NCBI RefSeq assembly: GCF_007992495.1
Contig: NZ_BKAJ01000118.1
Span: forward strand, 1 to 44,386
DNA: 44,386 nucleotides
From: Reyranella soli
Lineage (GTDB): Bacteria; Pseudomonadota; Alphaproteobacteria; Reyranellales; Reyranellaceae
Direction: 5' to 3'
In this document: positions 35,019-44,386 of the stretch, piece after piece
Numbering within the stretch: the first letter of the stretch is position 1
Layout of the letters: the number at the start of each line of letters is the position of its first letter
Made by a program: the position numbers and the translations under genes
The notes under the pieces: generated by a model
What the model was told of the DNA's origin: nothing
Seen by the model: only the letters and a program-made list of their open reading frames with translations
Databases searched by the model: none

Positions 35019-35953
35019 TCACGCGCCGCCCGCACCGAAGCGCCAGACGGGAATGCCGAGCTTCCTGGCCTTGTCGGCGAGGTTCTCCTGGATGCCCGAG
35101 CCCGGGAAGACGATGACGCCGATCGGCAGGATCTCCAGGATCTGGTCGTTGCGCTTGAACGGTGCCGCCTTGGCGTGGCGCGTCCAGTCGGGCTTGAACG
35201 GGATATGCGTCACCTTGCGGGTATCGGCCCAGCGGGCAGCGATGCGCTCGGCGCCTGTCGGCGATCCACCATGGATCAGGACCATGTCGGGATGCTTGGC
35301 GCGGACCTTGTCGAGGGTGCTCCAGATCAGCTGATGGTCATTGAAGTCGGCACCACCAGTGAAGGCGATCTTCGGTCCGGCGGGTACCAGCAGTTCGGTC
35401 TCGGCCCGCCGCCGTGCGGCCAGGAACTCACGGCTGTCGACCATCGCAGCGGTAAGAGCGCGGTGATTGACCATCGAACCGGTGCGCGGCCGCCAGGCGG
35501 ACCCAGTGTGGGCCTCGAAGCGATCGGCAGCCTGGTCGCGGAAAAGCTCCATGGCATTGCGACGTTCGATCAACGTCAGGCCCTGGGCGATCAGACGCTC
35601 GAGCTCGACTGAGCGGACCTCCGAACCATTTTGCTCGCGCTGGCTGCGATGCTGCGTGCGCTCGTTGTCGTCGAGCGCGCGTTCGATACGTTCGACGCTG
35701 CGATGGAAAGGTTGACGGTCGACCACAGCAGGTCCTCGAGGTCGGGCTCGAGGCGCGTGTCCGTGAGTGTCGAGACGAGCACGTCGAAGATGTCGACGAT
35801 GGCGCCAGTGATGGTTTGGGCTTCTGGTAGCGGCCGGGCGTCGGGTTCGTCCTCGAAGGGACGGTGGCCAAAGAGTTGGAGCTCGGTGAGGACGTGATCG
35901 GTCGGGGATGCGTCGTGCACGGGCTCGAAGTCGGGATCGTCGTTGGTCGCCAT
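35019..35953 (-). pseudogene. DUF2493 (SLOG-like) protein, one frameshift
   Basis: ATG 35953 (AAAGGA upstream) gives MATNDDPDFEPVHDASPTDH, then TELQLFGHRPFEDEPDARPL and LEDLLWSTVNL. A missing T in the T-run at 35707-35709 moves the frame; it continues FHRSVERIERALDDNERTQH and later KIAFTGGADFNDHQLIWSTL, LIHGGSPTGAERIAARWAD and IVFPGSGIQENLADKARKLG. This is DUF2493, a Rossmann-like SLOG domain that may bind a nucleotide signal. Rejoined length is about 311 residues. It is one homopolymer base from intact, so may be an assembly error. A copy of the structured element lies about 121 bases upstream. Confidence 0.75.
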
Positions 35954-36040
35954 GGTGATGTCCTTTCTCGGATCGGCCGCGCCCACCGCGGCCTTCGTGG
36001 CGATCACTCAGACGGCGGGCAGTCCGGTCCTGCACCGCGC

Positions 36041-36143
36041 GCGGCCGGAGCGCAGCGGAGGACGGCGGGCCGAGGCTTTCTTGTCTCGCGAGGAATGCCG
36101 GCGCAGCCGGCAGGGGAAGAAAGCCGCAGGCCAGCCGTTGCGG
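36041..36143 (-). other. Repeated structured leader element, copy 2
   Basis: Same layout as copy 1 at 30071-30177. The outer stem GGCTTTCTT / AAGAAAGCC (36074-36082 with 36117-36125) encloses TCTCGCGAGGAAT, an inner stem TGCCGGC-GCA-GCCGGCA (36096-36112) and AGGGG. The inner stem differs in sequence from copy 1 but is still fully paired. It lies 121 bases before the DUF2493 start, against 118 for copy 1 and DUF736. Flanks GGCCGGAGCGCAGCGGAGGA and GCCGTTGCGG are shared. Confidence 0.7.
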
Positions 36144-36251
36144 GGCCGGGCTGACTGCCGTCCGATCGCCCTATAGAAGGCCGGGGCGAGGCCTATTCCG
36201 ATCCGAAGGGCATCTAGGCGACCGACCGCGAAGCGATTGGCCGTGGCCTCG

Positions 36252-37295
36252 TCATCCCGTCACGGTCATGTCCGAGGTCATGAAGCGCACAACGTCCTGC
36301 GGGACGAGTTGCCGGCGCACAGACGCCCGGAAGTCTTCGATGTCTAGCCGGCTTAGATCCTCGTTAAAATCGTCCAAGCTGGGCGACAGGCCAAACGTCT
36401 CGATCCCGGCAGCCGTTGCCCGATGGTGCAGACTGGCCATGGCGGCATCGCCCGCCGGGTCGCGGTCTCGTGCGACGTATAGACGGCGCAATGTCGGTGG
36501 GAAGAACAGGGCTGCCAAGTGGTTGGCAGAGAGGGCAGCGACCATCGGCAATGCCGGCAGGATCGTACGCAGCGACAGCATGGTCTCGACGCCTTCGCCC
36601 GCGGCCATCACTTCGTCGACCACGGCAAAGCGGACGCCATGCCCCAAGAGATGGCCCATGGCCCGTCGCGGCGAAGCGATGGGTGCCTTGTCCTGGCCCG
36701 ACGAGTCGAGCCAGGTGCGATGCACTCCGGTGATCTTCCCGCCGAGATCGGTGACCGCGGCGATCAGGGCTGGCCAGGTCTCGGTCGGGCTCTCCTCGTC
36801 CGCACGGTAGTAGCAGCGCGGATGGAAGCGCAACGGGTCACCGACAGACGTGGTGAGGATGCCGCGCCCGCGCAGATAGGATTCCGCAAACGTGCCCGCG
36901 ATGGGTTTGGACATGGCGTAGAGACGGCGCGCGGACTCCGGCGAGCCACGCGGCGCCGGGAATCGGTCGTGCCGTTGGACTGGTCCGGGAGGCAGGGCAA
37001 GAAACGCGCGTGCCTCGTCGAGCGTGTCGCGCAGCCGGTCGAGCCCGCGGCTGAGTGCAATCAGGTCCAAAAGGTCGCCATGCTCCCCGGTGGCGGCATC
37101 TGTCCACTTGCCGGCAGCACCTTTGCCATGGTCCGGGCCGCTCAGGCGGACAAACAGGCTGCGGCCTCTCGAATTGGCGACATCGCCGACCAGCCAGTAG
37201 CGACCCTCCCGATGGCCATTGGAAAGATAGTGACGGCACACCGCCTCGGCATTGCGCGCGAGACGGCGGGCCAGGTCTGCGGCGTGTGAGGGCAT
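36252..37295 (-). CDS. Toprim-domain protein (ICE/plasmid type)
   Basis: A 347-residue protein from ATG 37295 (AGGGAGA upstream), 10 bases after the helicase gene's stop. The N-terminal half (LARRLARNAEAVCRHYLSNG, GKWTDAATGEHGDLLDLIAL) resembles the zinc-less primase-like N-terminus of these proteins. The C-terminal Toprim domain shows GEGVETMLSLRT near residue 231 and the acidic DRDPAGDAA motif near 277. It probably acts on DNA during element maintenance or transfer, but the exact reaction is unknown. The frame is intact, in contrast with its neighbour. Confidence 0.82.
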   Translation of the reverse strand: MPSHAADLARRLARNAEAVCRHYLSNGHREGRYWLVGDVANSRGRSLFVRLSGPDHGKGAAGKWTDAATGEHGDLLDLIALSRGLDRLRDTLDEARAFLALPPGPVQRHDRFPAPRGSPESARRLYAMSKPIAGTFAESYLRGRGILTTSVGDPLRFHPRCYYRADEESPTETWPALIAAVTDLGGKITGVHRTWLDSSGQDKAPIASPRRAMGHLLGHGVRFAVVDEVMAAGEGVETMLSLRTILPALPMVAALSANHLAALFFPPTLRRLYVARDRDPAGDAAMASLHHRATAAGIETFGLSPSLDDFNEDLSRLDIEDFRASVRRQLVPQDVVRFMTSDMTVTG

Positions 37296-37305
37296 GGCGG
37301 TCTCC

Positions 37306-40300
37306 CTACGCCGCCCGGTCGGCGACCCGGACAACCGGGTAGCGCTCCATCAACTCTGCAAGGATCCCCGACCCGTTGGCGCTGGTCGGAACGAACGGGC
37401 GCAGCTTCCAGGTGATGATCTCGGAGATCAGCCCCATCGCCTTGAGGCGGTCGACCATGCCCTCGGTGAAGCCGCAAAGCTCGACCCGGAACACGCCCAT
37501 CACCTTGGCGCGGCGCAGGCTCAGCCCATCCTGCAATTCGAGGATCGTGCGACCGTCGAGAACGGCCGACCAGGCATCAGCGGGTGCGATGCCCACGCCT
37601 TCGGCACCGACCGCCTGGGCGACCCAGGCCGGCGAAACCAGCCGACCGATGACGCGTTCGCCCGGATCGGTCTGCAGGCGGTAGACCCGCATGGATTCGT
37701 TGGGCAACCGCTTCCAGATCGGCAACAGCAGTCCGGTGACGATGTGGAGATCGCTGTCCGTGAAGGGAGGTATCTCGGTGAGTTCCCGCTCCCAGGCCTC
37801 GGCGAAGGCGGCACGCTCGGCCCTTTCCCAGTGGGTGTGCGCCAACGCAGCCACGGACAGCGCTGTCCGTTCCATCGGTCGCAACAGGCGGACACGACGT
37901 TCGACCTCACCATCGTCCAGCATGACGCTCGGCGCCGGGACCTGGACGGCTGCGCGGCCGGACTGCGTGTTCACCAGGAAAGCGGCCCGCGGGTCGTCCG
38001 CGCGGTCCAATGCCTCCGAGAGGCTGAACGGCCGATTGCGCTCGCGCCGGCGGACGGTGAAGACCTGAGTCTCGGCACCGGTCTGGGGATGGACATAGAC
38101 CGCACGCCGATCGATCACCGCCAGGCTCTCGGCGATCAGCGTCTCAACCCCGACATCGTAGGTGCCTGAGGCGCGCGCGCCCTCGATCTTGGCCTGGAGC
38201 AACTCCTCGAATGCGCCGAACAGCATGTTCTGCAAGTCGATGGTGAGGGCCAGCAGCCGATTGAGGAACGTCGTGATCGGCGGCAGTTCCTCGCGCAAGC
38301 TGCCATCCTGATCGGTCAGACGTAGGCCGGTGGCCGCCTGGAAAGCCTCCAGCGAACAGCCTTCGACCTTGCCGGCAAACAGCAACAGGTAGAGCTGGCG
38401 CAAGGCGGCTCGGCCATAGGGCGATTCGAGATTGTCGTTTCGGAACAGGCCCTGACCACCGGTCTGGCGCTGGCCCTTGGTGATGGCGCCCAGCGTGTCG
38501 AACCGGCGGGCGATGGTCGACAGGAAGCGCTTCTCGGCCTTCACATCGGTAGCAATCGGCCGGAACAAGGGCGGCTGCGCCTGATTGGTCCGGTTGCTGC
38601 GCCCCAGGCCCTGGATGGCCGTATCGGCCTTCCAACCCGCCTCCAGCAGATAGTGAACACGCAGGCGTTGGTTCCGGGCTAAAAGGTCGGCGTGGTAGGA
38701 GCGCCCGGTGCCGCCGGCATCGGAGAACACCAGGATGCGCTTGTCGTCGTCCATGAAGGCCTGCGCCTCCGCGAGATTGGCTGAGCCAGGACGGTTCTCG
38801 ACTCAGAGCCTGTCAGCCTTGCGCACGATCCGCCGTGAACGGCCCGTCACCTCGGCCACCATGTCGGTGCCGAAACGGTGCACGATCTGGTCGAGGGCAC
38901 CCTGAACAGGGGCAAGCGAGGCCAGTCGCTCGATCAGGCGGTCGCGGCGCTCCACGGCGACGCGGCACTGCACGGGCTGGCCATCGCGATAAACCGGCCT
39001 CGAGGACAGGTTGCCGTCGCCATCGGTGAAGGGCTCGAAGAGCTGCGTCGGGAAGCTGTGCGCCAGATAGTCGAGCCCGTACTCGCGCGGCGTGATGTCG
39101 ATCTGGACGTCACCCCTCCTCGGTCGGGATGTCGGCAAGCCGTCGCTCCATCAGCGCCTCGCCCGTCGAGACGATCTGGACGACGGCTGGCATGACCCTC
39201 CTCAAGATCTCGCCCGATCGCCGCAATCAGCGTCGGCGTCTTCATCGAGGTGATCAGGTGCGAGAAGAATCGCTGCTTGGCGGATTCGAAGGCCGAGCGG
39301 GCTGCCGACTTGGCTTGCGCATTGAGCGTGCCACGTTCGCCGGTGACGTTGGCGGCCTGCAGGGCAGCGTCGAGGTTACTATGAATGGATTTGGAAGGCG
39401 CCGGCATAGGCATCGTAGATGCGAATCTGCTCGGTCGTGAGCGTGTGCTCGACCAGTTCGTACTCGACACCATCGTAGGATAGTGACCGGGCGGCGTAGA
39501 GGCCGAGTGCCTTGAGATCGCGGGCCAGCACCTCCATCGCGGCAACGCCACCGGCCTCGATGGCCTGCACGAACTCGGCGCGGGTGGCGAAGGGAAAGTC
39601 CTCGCCGCCCCAGAGGCCCAGCCGCTGCGCATAAGCGAGATTGTGCACAGTCGTTGCACCCGTCGCCGAGACGTAGACAATCCGCGCATTGGGAAGCGCG
39701 TGCTGCAGGCGCAAACCGGCACGGCCTTGCTGGGAAGGCGCCTGGTCGCCGCGCTCGCTCTTGCCGCCGGCCGCGTTGGCCATGGCATGGCTCTCGTCGA
39801 ACACGATCACTCCGTCGAAGTCCGATCCCAGCCAATCGACGATCTGCTGGACCCGCGAAACCCTTTCCTCGCGCGCGTCGGTCCGTAGAGTGGCGTAGGT
39901 GGCGAAAAGGATGCCCTGCTCCAGGCGGATCGGGGTGCCCTGACGGAAACGGGCAAGCGGCGTGATCAGCAAGCGCTCCATGCCTAAGGCCGACCAGTCG
40001 CGCTGGGCATCCTCGATCAGCTTGTCGGACTTCGACACCCATACGGCGCGCCGGCGGCCCTGCAACCAGTTGTCGAGAAGAATGCCCGCCACCTGGCGGC
40101 CCTTGCCGGCGCCGGTACCGTCACCCAGCATCCAACCCCGCCGGAAGCGCACCGCATTCTCGGCGCCATCGGGTGCGGCCGAGACAACATCGAAGGTCTC
40201 ATCGACCTGCCACGATCCAGCCAGATGGCCGCTATGGGCCTCGCCGGCATAGATGACGCTCTCCAGCTGGGCATCGGACAGCAGCCCAGCAGTGACGACG

Positions 40301-41634
40301 TTGGGCAGCAGGCGTGGCCGATAAGTCGGCTTGGGCGGCGCCACAGAAGCCATTGCCGAGGACTGCACAAGCGGCGTGGGATGTGGGCACGCACCTTCGA
40401 TACGAACCGACGGCATGCCGTATGACTCGTACAGCGCCTCGGTCAGCAGGCCGTCCTCGGCCGGCTTCGAGCCGACAATCTCATAGGCCAGCTCGGTGCC
40501 GCTGGGTTCGAGGGCCGTCGCCGCGCTCGAGGTGGGATGTGGCGCAGATGCGGGCTTGGCGCCGACAGGAACGGCACGCGCAGGCTCCCGGACGAAGCTG
40601 ATCCCATCTACGGGCAAGCGCGGTGGAAGGAGCTGCAGGACCCAGGAGAGCAGCATGGCCGCGTCAGGCGCCATGCCCGGGGAAGCTGGAAACGACCCTG
40701 GGTCGGCTGCCGGCGCCCGATCGATGACCGTCAGGCGGGTGGCGACCGCCGTTCCGTGCCGGGCATAGACACGCCCGTGGATCGCCGCCGAGAAGACGAC
40801 GCGCCCGCATTCCTGGAGGCGGACGAAGGCGTCACGCCACGACGGATGATCCGGAGAGAGGCTGGCGCCCGTGATCGCGACCAGCCGTCCGCCGTCGCCT
40901 AGGCGAGCGAGTGCAGACGCCACGTGGCGTAGGGCCGCGTCCGCAACGGCGCCGTCCACATGTACTGCGACCGAGAACGGCGGGTTCATGAGCACGACGC
41001 TCGGCCGCAGCACCCCATCGAGGTGGTCGTGGATGTGAGCCGCGTCGTGCCGGGTGGTTGATACACCCGTAAAGAGCTTGTCCAGCAGCCTGGCGCGAGC
41101 GTCGGCCAGCTCATTCAAGATAAACCTGCTGCCTGCGAGCTCCCCGAAGATGGCGAGCAGCCCGGTCCCTGCAGAGGGCTCGAGCACGATATCCGCCGGT
41201 CCGAGCGCTGCCGCCGCGGCGGCAACGAAGGCAAGCTCGATGGGCGTCGAGAACTGCTGCAGAGCCTGGCTCTCCTGGGATCGACGTGTATGGGTGGGCA
41301 GAAGAGCAGCGACCTTGGCAAGCATCTGCAGCGCGCCTGCAGGAGACGCCGCTTGGGCGCAGAAGGCTGGGCCGAATTTGCGGAGGAACAAGACAGTCGC
41401 GGCCTCACAGGCGTCGTACGCTACCTTCCAGTCCCAGGCACCGGCGGCATCGGAACCACTGAAAGCCCGCTCCATGGCTGCGCGCAGCGCGATCGCGTCG
41501 ATTCGCTGGCCACGTTCGAGATGACGAAGAAGCATGCGCGCGGCGTCGACGAGGCCATGAGGCACGTCGCCTCTGGGACAAGTAAGGGCGAGCAGCGGCG
41601 CATCCGCGGCTGCCGAAAGGGAAGCGACCGTCAT
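37306..41634 (-). pseudogene. Strawberry-notch helicase with methyltransferase-like N-terminus, broken
   Basis: About 1440 codons. Residues 1-320 have a methyltransferase-like fold: LEPSAGTGLLAIF and VVLMNPPFSV (near 215). The SBNO-type helicase follows: Walker A GDGTGAGKGRQ near 505, DESHAM near 611, SATGATT, and later VFSDAGGTGRSYHADL and GLGRSNRT. The rejoined reading needs four repairs: an extra C at about 39390, slips near 39190 and 39117, and a TGA at 38803-38805 in otherwise continuous frame (KADRL stop VENRPGSANLAE). Such proteins are common on alphaproteobacterial conjugative elements and are thought to remodel DNA. Non-functional as written, although each lesion is a single base. 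Confidence 0.8.
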
Positions 41635-41749
41635 GGAGGGGACCTCGGAGAGCGGGAACGGGTCGAGCCGCGGAGCGCTCTCTAGGCCCCAACCGACTCA
41701 AACCCGTCCCGGCCCTCCTCTTCCTCTCACTTTGGGCGCCCCAAACGAC

Positions 41750-41776
41750 GAAGGCCGACACGCTAGTCGGGCCTTC
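41750..41776. terminator. Hairpin between ParB-like tail and helicase gene
   Basis: GAAGGCCGAC (41750-41759) pairs with GTCGGGCCTTC (41766-41776) with one bulged G and a 6-base loop ACGCTA. On the leftward strand it would end a transcript from upstream. No T-run follows. Confidence 0.5.
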
Positions 41777-41903
41777 GGGGGAGGCGTCAGAAAAGCAGCC
41801 CCGTGCGATCGACTCGCCGGATCGTCTACTCAGCGGCTGGCTGAGATTGCGCGTCCTCGCCGTCCGTAGGGAATGTTGAAATCTCAAGCCCCAACAGATC
41901 GGA

Positions 41904-42113
41904 TCAGGATGAACCCTCCACGAGGCGCAGCCGCGCCGGCAGCCAGCCAGTATCGTTGAACAGCCGCTCAGCGGCCGATGCTAGCTCAGCCTTCCTGAGG
42001 TGGGCCAAGAGCTCGGCGGCATGGTCGCCTCTGGCCTCGGATGCCCGCATCGACCAGCGATCTCGCGCAGTCTCCCTGAACGCGAGTTCCTGCGGCTTGG
42101 CGATCAGCGACCT
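41904..42113 (-). pseudogene. Partition-protein-like (ParB) C-terminal remnant
   Basis: A leftward stretch RDRWSMRASEARGDHAAELL, then AHLRKAELASAAERLFNDTG and WLPARLRLVEG, resembles the extreme C-terminus of ParB-type proteins (KAE...A..L..TGWLP..LR) on integrative elements. Such a gene is usually found next to the strawberry-notch gene, as here. Everything upstream of about residue 70 is missing, and the sequence ahead reads differently. The likeness is short, so confidence is limited. Confidence 0.4.
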
Positions 42114-42439
42114 TGACGATGGCTCTTCCCGCTCTTTCGGCAGTTCTGGAGGCGTAGCGGTTCCGGTTCCTGTAGTCCGAAGGTACCTCCTGGCCAACGG
42201 ACGCGTGGATGAGCCGTCCGTTTGGCCGAACCCTATTAGCGGAATCGATGGGCCGTTTGTTCTGGGCAGGAGGTGGGTTAGTAACGTTCGACGGATGAGC
42301 AGAAACGGCATCTGCTCCTGACGATTGCAAAGGGCCCAGGGCAGCGAACCAGTGCTGGCGATCGCTTTCCTCCCTGACAGACATGTGCTCAGTCATGTAG
42401 TGCGGGCGTTCTCCGGATGTGTTGTTTGAAGGTGCGCAG

Positions 42440-44032
42440 ATGTCAGACGCAAAAACAGCGGCTATCGGCAAACGCAAATGGAATTTGGCTCGACCCTTCC
42501 GCCACGATGGGAGCCTGGCGTGGGTGGCAAAACTGCCACAGGAGCTGTGGGACGAGACTGACAACAATGATCATCCAGACCGATCATCCCTCCGTTTGCT
42601 AGAGGACGGCACCGAGCTTGGGCCTTCCCATGCGGTTCATGAGACCATCCGAGCTTTTGGCGACGGCCAGTATTCCTTCTGGATGAATGTCGTTTACTTC
42701 TCAAGCTGCGACGGAAGTGACCCAACTACCAATGGCCGCACTTATTCGGTGGAGCGGATTCCACCGCATCCAGATTCCAGGAGCGTCCTGCGTGCAATCG
42801 CGCCAAGTAAGGCCCTACAATGGTCGCCACTTGATCAGCCGCTTCGATGCGCGCTTGTGGGCCTCGGCAATCGTGGTCGCGCCCTTGCCCGAATTGTTGC
42901 CGGCTTTGCTGGAGTTGAAATTGCTTGGCTTATCGATACGTCAACTGACCGGCTGGCAGAGCTCTTAGCGGACGTCAGCCTTCCGAAAGCTCAAACCAGC
43001 AGCAATTTCATGGACGCACTTGAAGACCCAGCGGTCGACGTCGTGTTCATCATGCTGCCGGATCATCTTCATCGTCTCGTCACGGAACAGGCTTTTCGCG
43101 CAAACAAGCATGTCTTTCTGGAAAAACCCATCGCCACCACTATTGCTGACGGAGAGGCGATTGCTGCCGCATGGTTGGCCAGTGGCCGCATTCTTCAACT
43201 TGGCTTCGTGCTTCGCTGGGCCCCATTCTACCAAGCGATCCGCAACGTTGTTCGCCAAAAACGATTGGGACCAATTCGGGTGATCAGCCTTAGTGAGCAA
43301 CTCAGCGTCGCCCACGGGGCCAGTTTCCTCAGGCGATGGCATGCCGATGCCGGTCAATCAGGCAGCTTGATCGTTCATAAATCATGCCACGACCTCGATC
43401 TGGTGTGCTGGCTACTCGATTCCCGACCTCGCATTGTCGGAAGCCTTGGGGGCTCAAGTACATTCCACAGGCCAGCCCCCTCCCCGTTCTGCTCTCAATG
43501 TGACGTAAGATCCATGTGTCCCTATGTCGATACCGGCCTTCACGAGAATCGAACCGCGGCCGAGCGCGCAAATCCCAGTGCCTATGGGCTCGATCGCTGC
43601 GTTTTCCGATTAGACGATCCGATTGTCGATAATCAGGTAGTATCGTTCGAATTGGAGAGTGGCACGCGAGGAACTTACTACCTTGCGATGCAAGGACCCA
43701 GGCGAAGCGAAAGGCGGATCACACTCATTGGCGACGCAGCACGGCTCGATGGCGTCTTCGAAGACGGCAGCTTTACGATTGCCTATACAGACCCTGACCG
43801 CGAACCGATTGTATGGTCCACAAAAGGGCGCAAGCTCAGCGGCCACGGCGGCGGTGACGTTTCCAGTGTGATGAGCTTTTTCAATGCCTGCGTCGGACGG
43901 TCCTCTCCTCCGATCAAGAAGGTCGAGGACGCCCTGGCAGGCCTCGTCTTCGCCGCCTCTGCTGAACAGTCAAGGACCGGCCACCAGATGGTGACCCTGC
44001 AAGACAATGATTTTTACCTCAATCAGGCATGA
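42440..44032 (+). CDS. Gfo/Idh/MocA oxidoreductase with extra N-terminal domain
   Basis: A 530-residue protein from ATG 42440 (GAAGGTG upstream); GTG 42419 adds 7 residues and is less likely. The N-terminal 125 residues (LRLLEDGTELGPSHAVHETI, FGDGQYSFWMNVVYFSSCDG and SDPTTNGRTYSVERI) form a separate domain I know only from sugar- or polysaccharide-linked proteins. The dinucleotide-binding domain (about residues 130-260) shows GLGNRG and the EKP signature (NKHVFLEKPIA). The C-terminal domain includes CSQCDVRSMCPYVD and a late C in LDRCVFRLD, a cysteine pattern common in sugar dehydrogenases of this family. It probably oxidises or epimerises a nucleotide sugar. The region is more AT-rich than its neighbours, suggesting transfer. 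Confidence 0.85.
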   Translation: MSDAKTAAIGKRKWNLARPFRHDGSLAWVAKLPQELWDETDNNDHPDRSSLRLLEDGTELGPSHAVHETIRAFGDGQYSFWMNVVYFSSCDGSDPTTNGRTYSVERIPPHPDSRSVLRAIAPSKALQWSPLDQPLRCALVGLGNRGRALARIVAGFAGVEIAWLIDTSTDRLAELLADVSLPKAQTSSNFMDALEDPAVDVVFIMLPDHLHRLVTEQAFRANKHVFLEKPIATTIADGEAIAAAWLASGRILQLGFVLRWAPFYQAIRNVVRQKRLGPIRVISLSEQLSVAHGASFLRRWHADAGQSGSLIVHKSCHDLDLVCWLLDSRPRIVGSLGGSSTFHRPAPSPFCSQCDVRSMCPYVDTGLHENRTAAERANPSAYGLDRCVFRLDDPIVDNQVVSFELESGTRGTYYLAMQGPRRSERRITLIGDAARLDGVFEDGSFTIAYTDPDREPIVWSTKGRKLSGHGGGDVSSVMSFFNACVGRSSPPIKKVEDALAGLVFAASAEQSRTGHQMVTLQDNDFYLNQA

Positions 44033-44386
44033 CCAAAGCTGCAGTACGTCAGGCCAGTGCTAGCGAATGTGCCGTCGAGGGCCGCTTCTTTCATTGCCCT
44101 TCCGCGGCGCCGGTGACCACCGGCATCGTGCACAATCCGCAAGGCCCACCGAGAACTTTGTGCCTCCGAACCTCAGCCTGGCCGAGTTGATGAAGGTTTT
44201 GCATGGACGGCGAAAGACGACGCACGGATCAAGAAGTCGGGGCTTCTCAAGGGTGTAACCTTCGAAGAAAACAGCCAGGATCAACAGTGACCCGGAGTAA
44301 CGTCGCTTGGACGGCCTTCTACGATGGTCGCGTGACGGCGCCGAGACACGACAAGGCGCTGACGGAGATTGTGCGCCTGAAGCTCA
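44033..44386. other. End of window; no complete gene
   Basis: Two rightward fragments may be coding: GRVDEGFAWTAKDDARIKKS, then GLLKGVTFEENSQDQQ ending at about 44290, and an open frame from GTG 44286 (VTRSNVAWTAFYDGRVTAPR) running off the end. Neither can be identified. Confidence 0.3.

Noticed and set aside
37306..41634. Programmed frameshifting within the strawberry-notch gene
   Set aside because: Three separate shifts in different directions plus a stop are not a known programmed pattern; single-base indels explain them.

Overview
The window is GC-rich DNA. Its gene families point to an alphaproteobacterium with a rhizobial or Reyranella-like gene set: LigD-type ligase remnants, a ChvI-like response regulator, CoxSM-type remnants, a urea/branched-chain-type ABC transporter, and the DUF736 / DUF2493 / strawberry-notch / Toprim block common on alphaproteobacterial integrative elements and plasmids. 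The species cannot be named from sequence alone.

Region 1 (about 1-17.6 kb) is mostly a gene graveyard with islands of intact small genes. Intact genes are a 659-residue beta-helix/RTX secreted protein (5395-7374), an XRE regulator (7977-8462), an orphan OmpR-type response regulator (14231-14944), several small winged-helix-like, zinc-ribbon and coiled-coil proteins, and a 38-residue membrane microprotein. Between them lie fragments with single-base frameshifts or stops: a TetR regulator, two LigD C-termini, a thermonuclease, a ParB-like protein and several small conserved proteins. Several small families occur more than once. The region ends with a broken excisionase and the N-terminus of a tyrosine integrase, cut off against a decayed CoxS/CoxM pair.

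Region 2 (about 17.6-29.4 kb) is well preserved and is the metabolic core. A leftward operon encodes two amidase-signature hydrolases, an acetamidase/formamidase, and a five-part ABC importer (binding protein, two permeases, two ATPases). Divergent from it are an AmiC-like cytosolic amide sensor and an AmiR-like ANTAR antiterminator. The operon leader holds a consensus -35 box, several hairpins and a U-tract terminator. The likely logic is that amide relieves AmiC restraint of AmiR, AmiR lets polymerase pass the leader terminator, and the operon imports short amides or urea-like compounds and hydrolyses them to ammonia and acids.

Region 3 (about 29.4-42.2 kb) is an integrative-element-like block: DUF736 (one frameshifted gene plus two fragments), DUF2493, a Toprim protein and a strawberry-notch helicase with an N-terminal methyltransferase-like domain. 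The helicase is broken by three frameshifts and a stop. Inside the block sits a small cassette of AraC and LuxR-type regulators with three small membrane proteins. Two copies of a roughly 105-bp element, with a long stem and an inner stem that differs in sequence but stays paired, lie about 120 nt upstream of DUF736 and of DUF2493. This is the most novel-looking feature.

Region 4 (42.4-44.0 kb) holds a Gfo/Idh/MocA oxidoreductase fused to an extra N-terminal domain, in noticeably more AT-rich sequence than its neighbours. Many frameshifts fall in homopolymers, so decay and assembly error should be separated with raw reads before calling genes dead.
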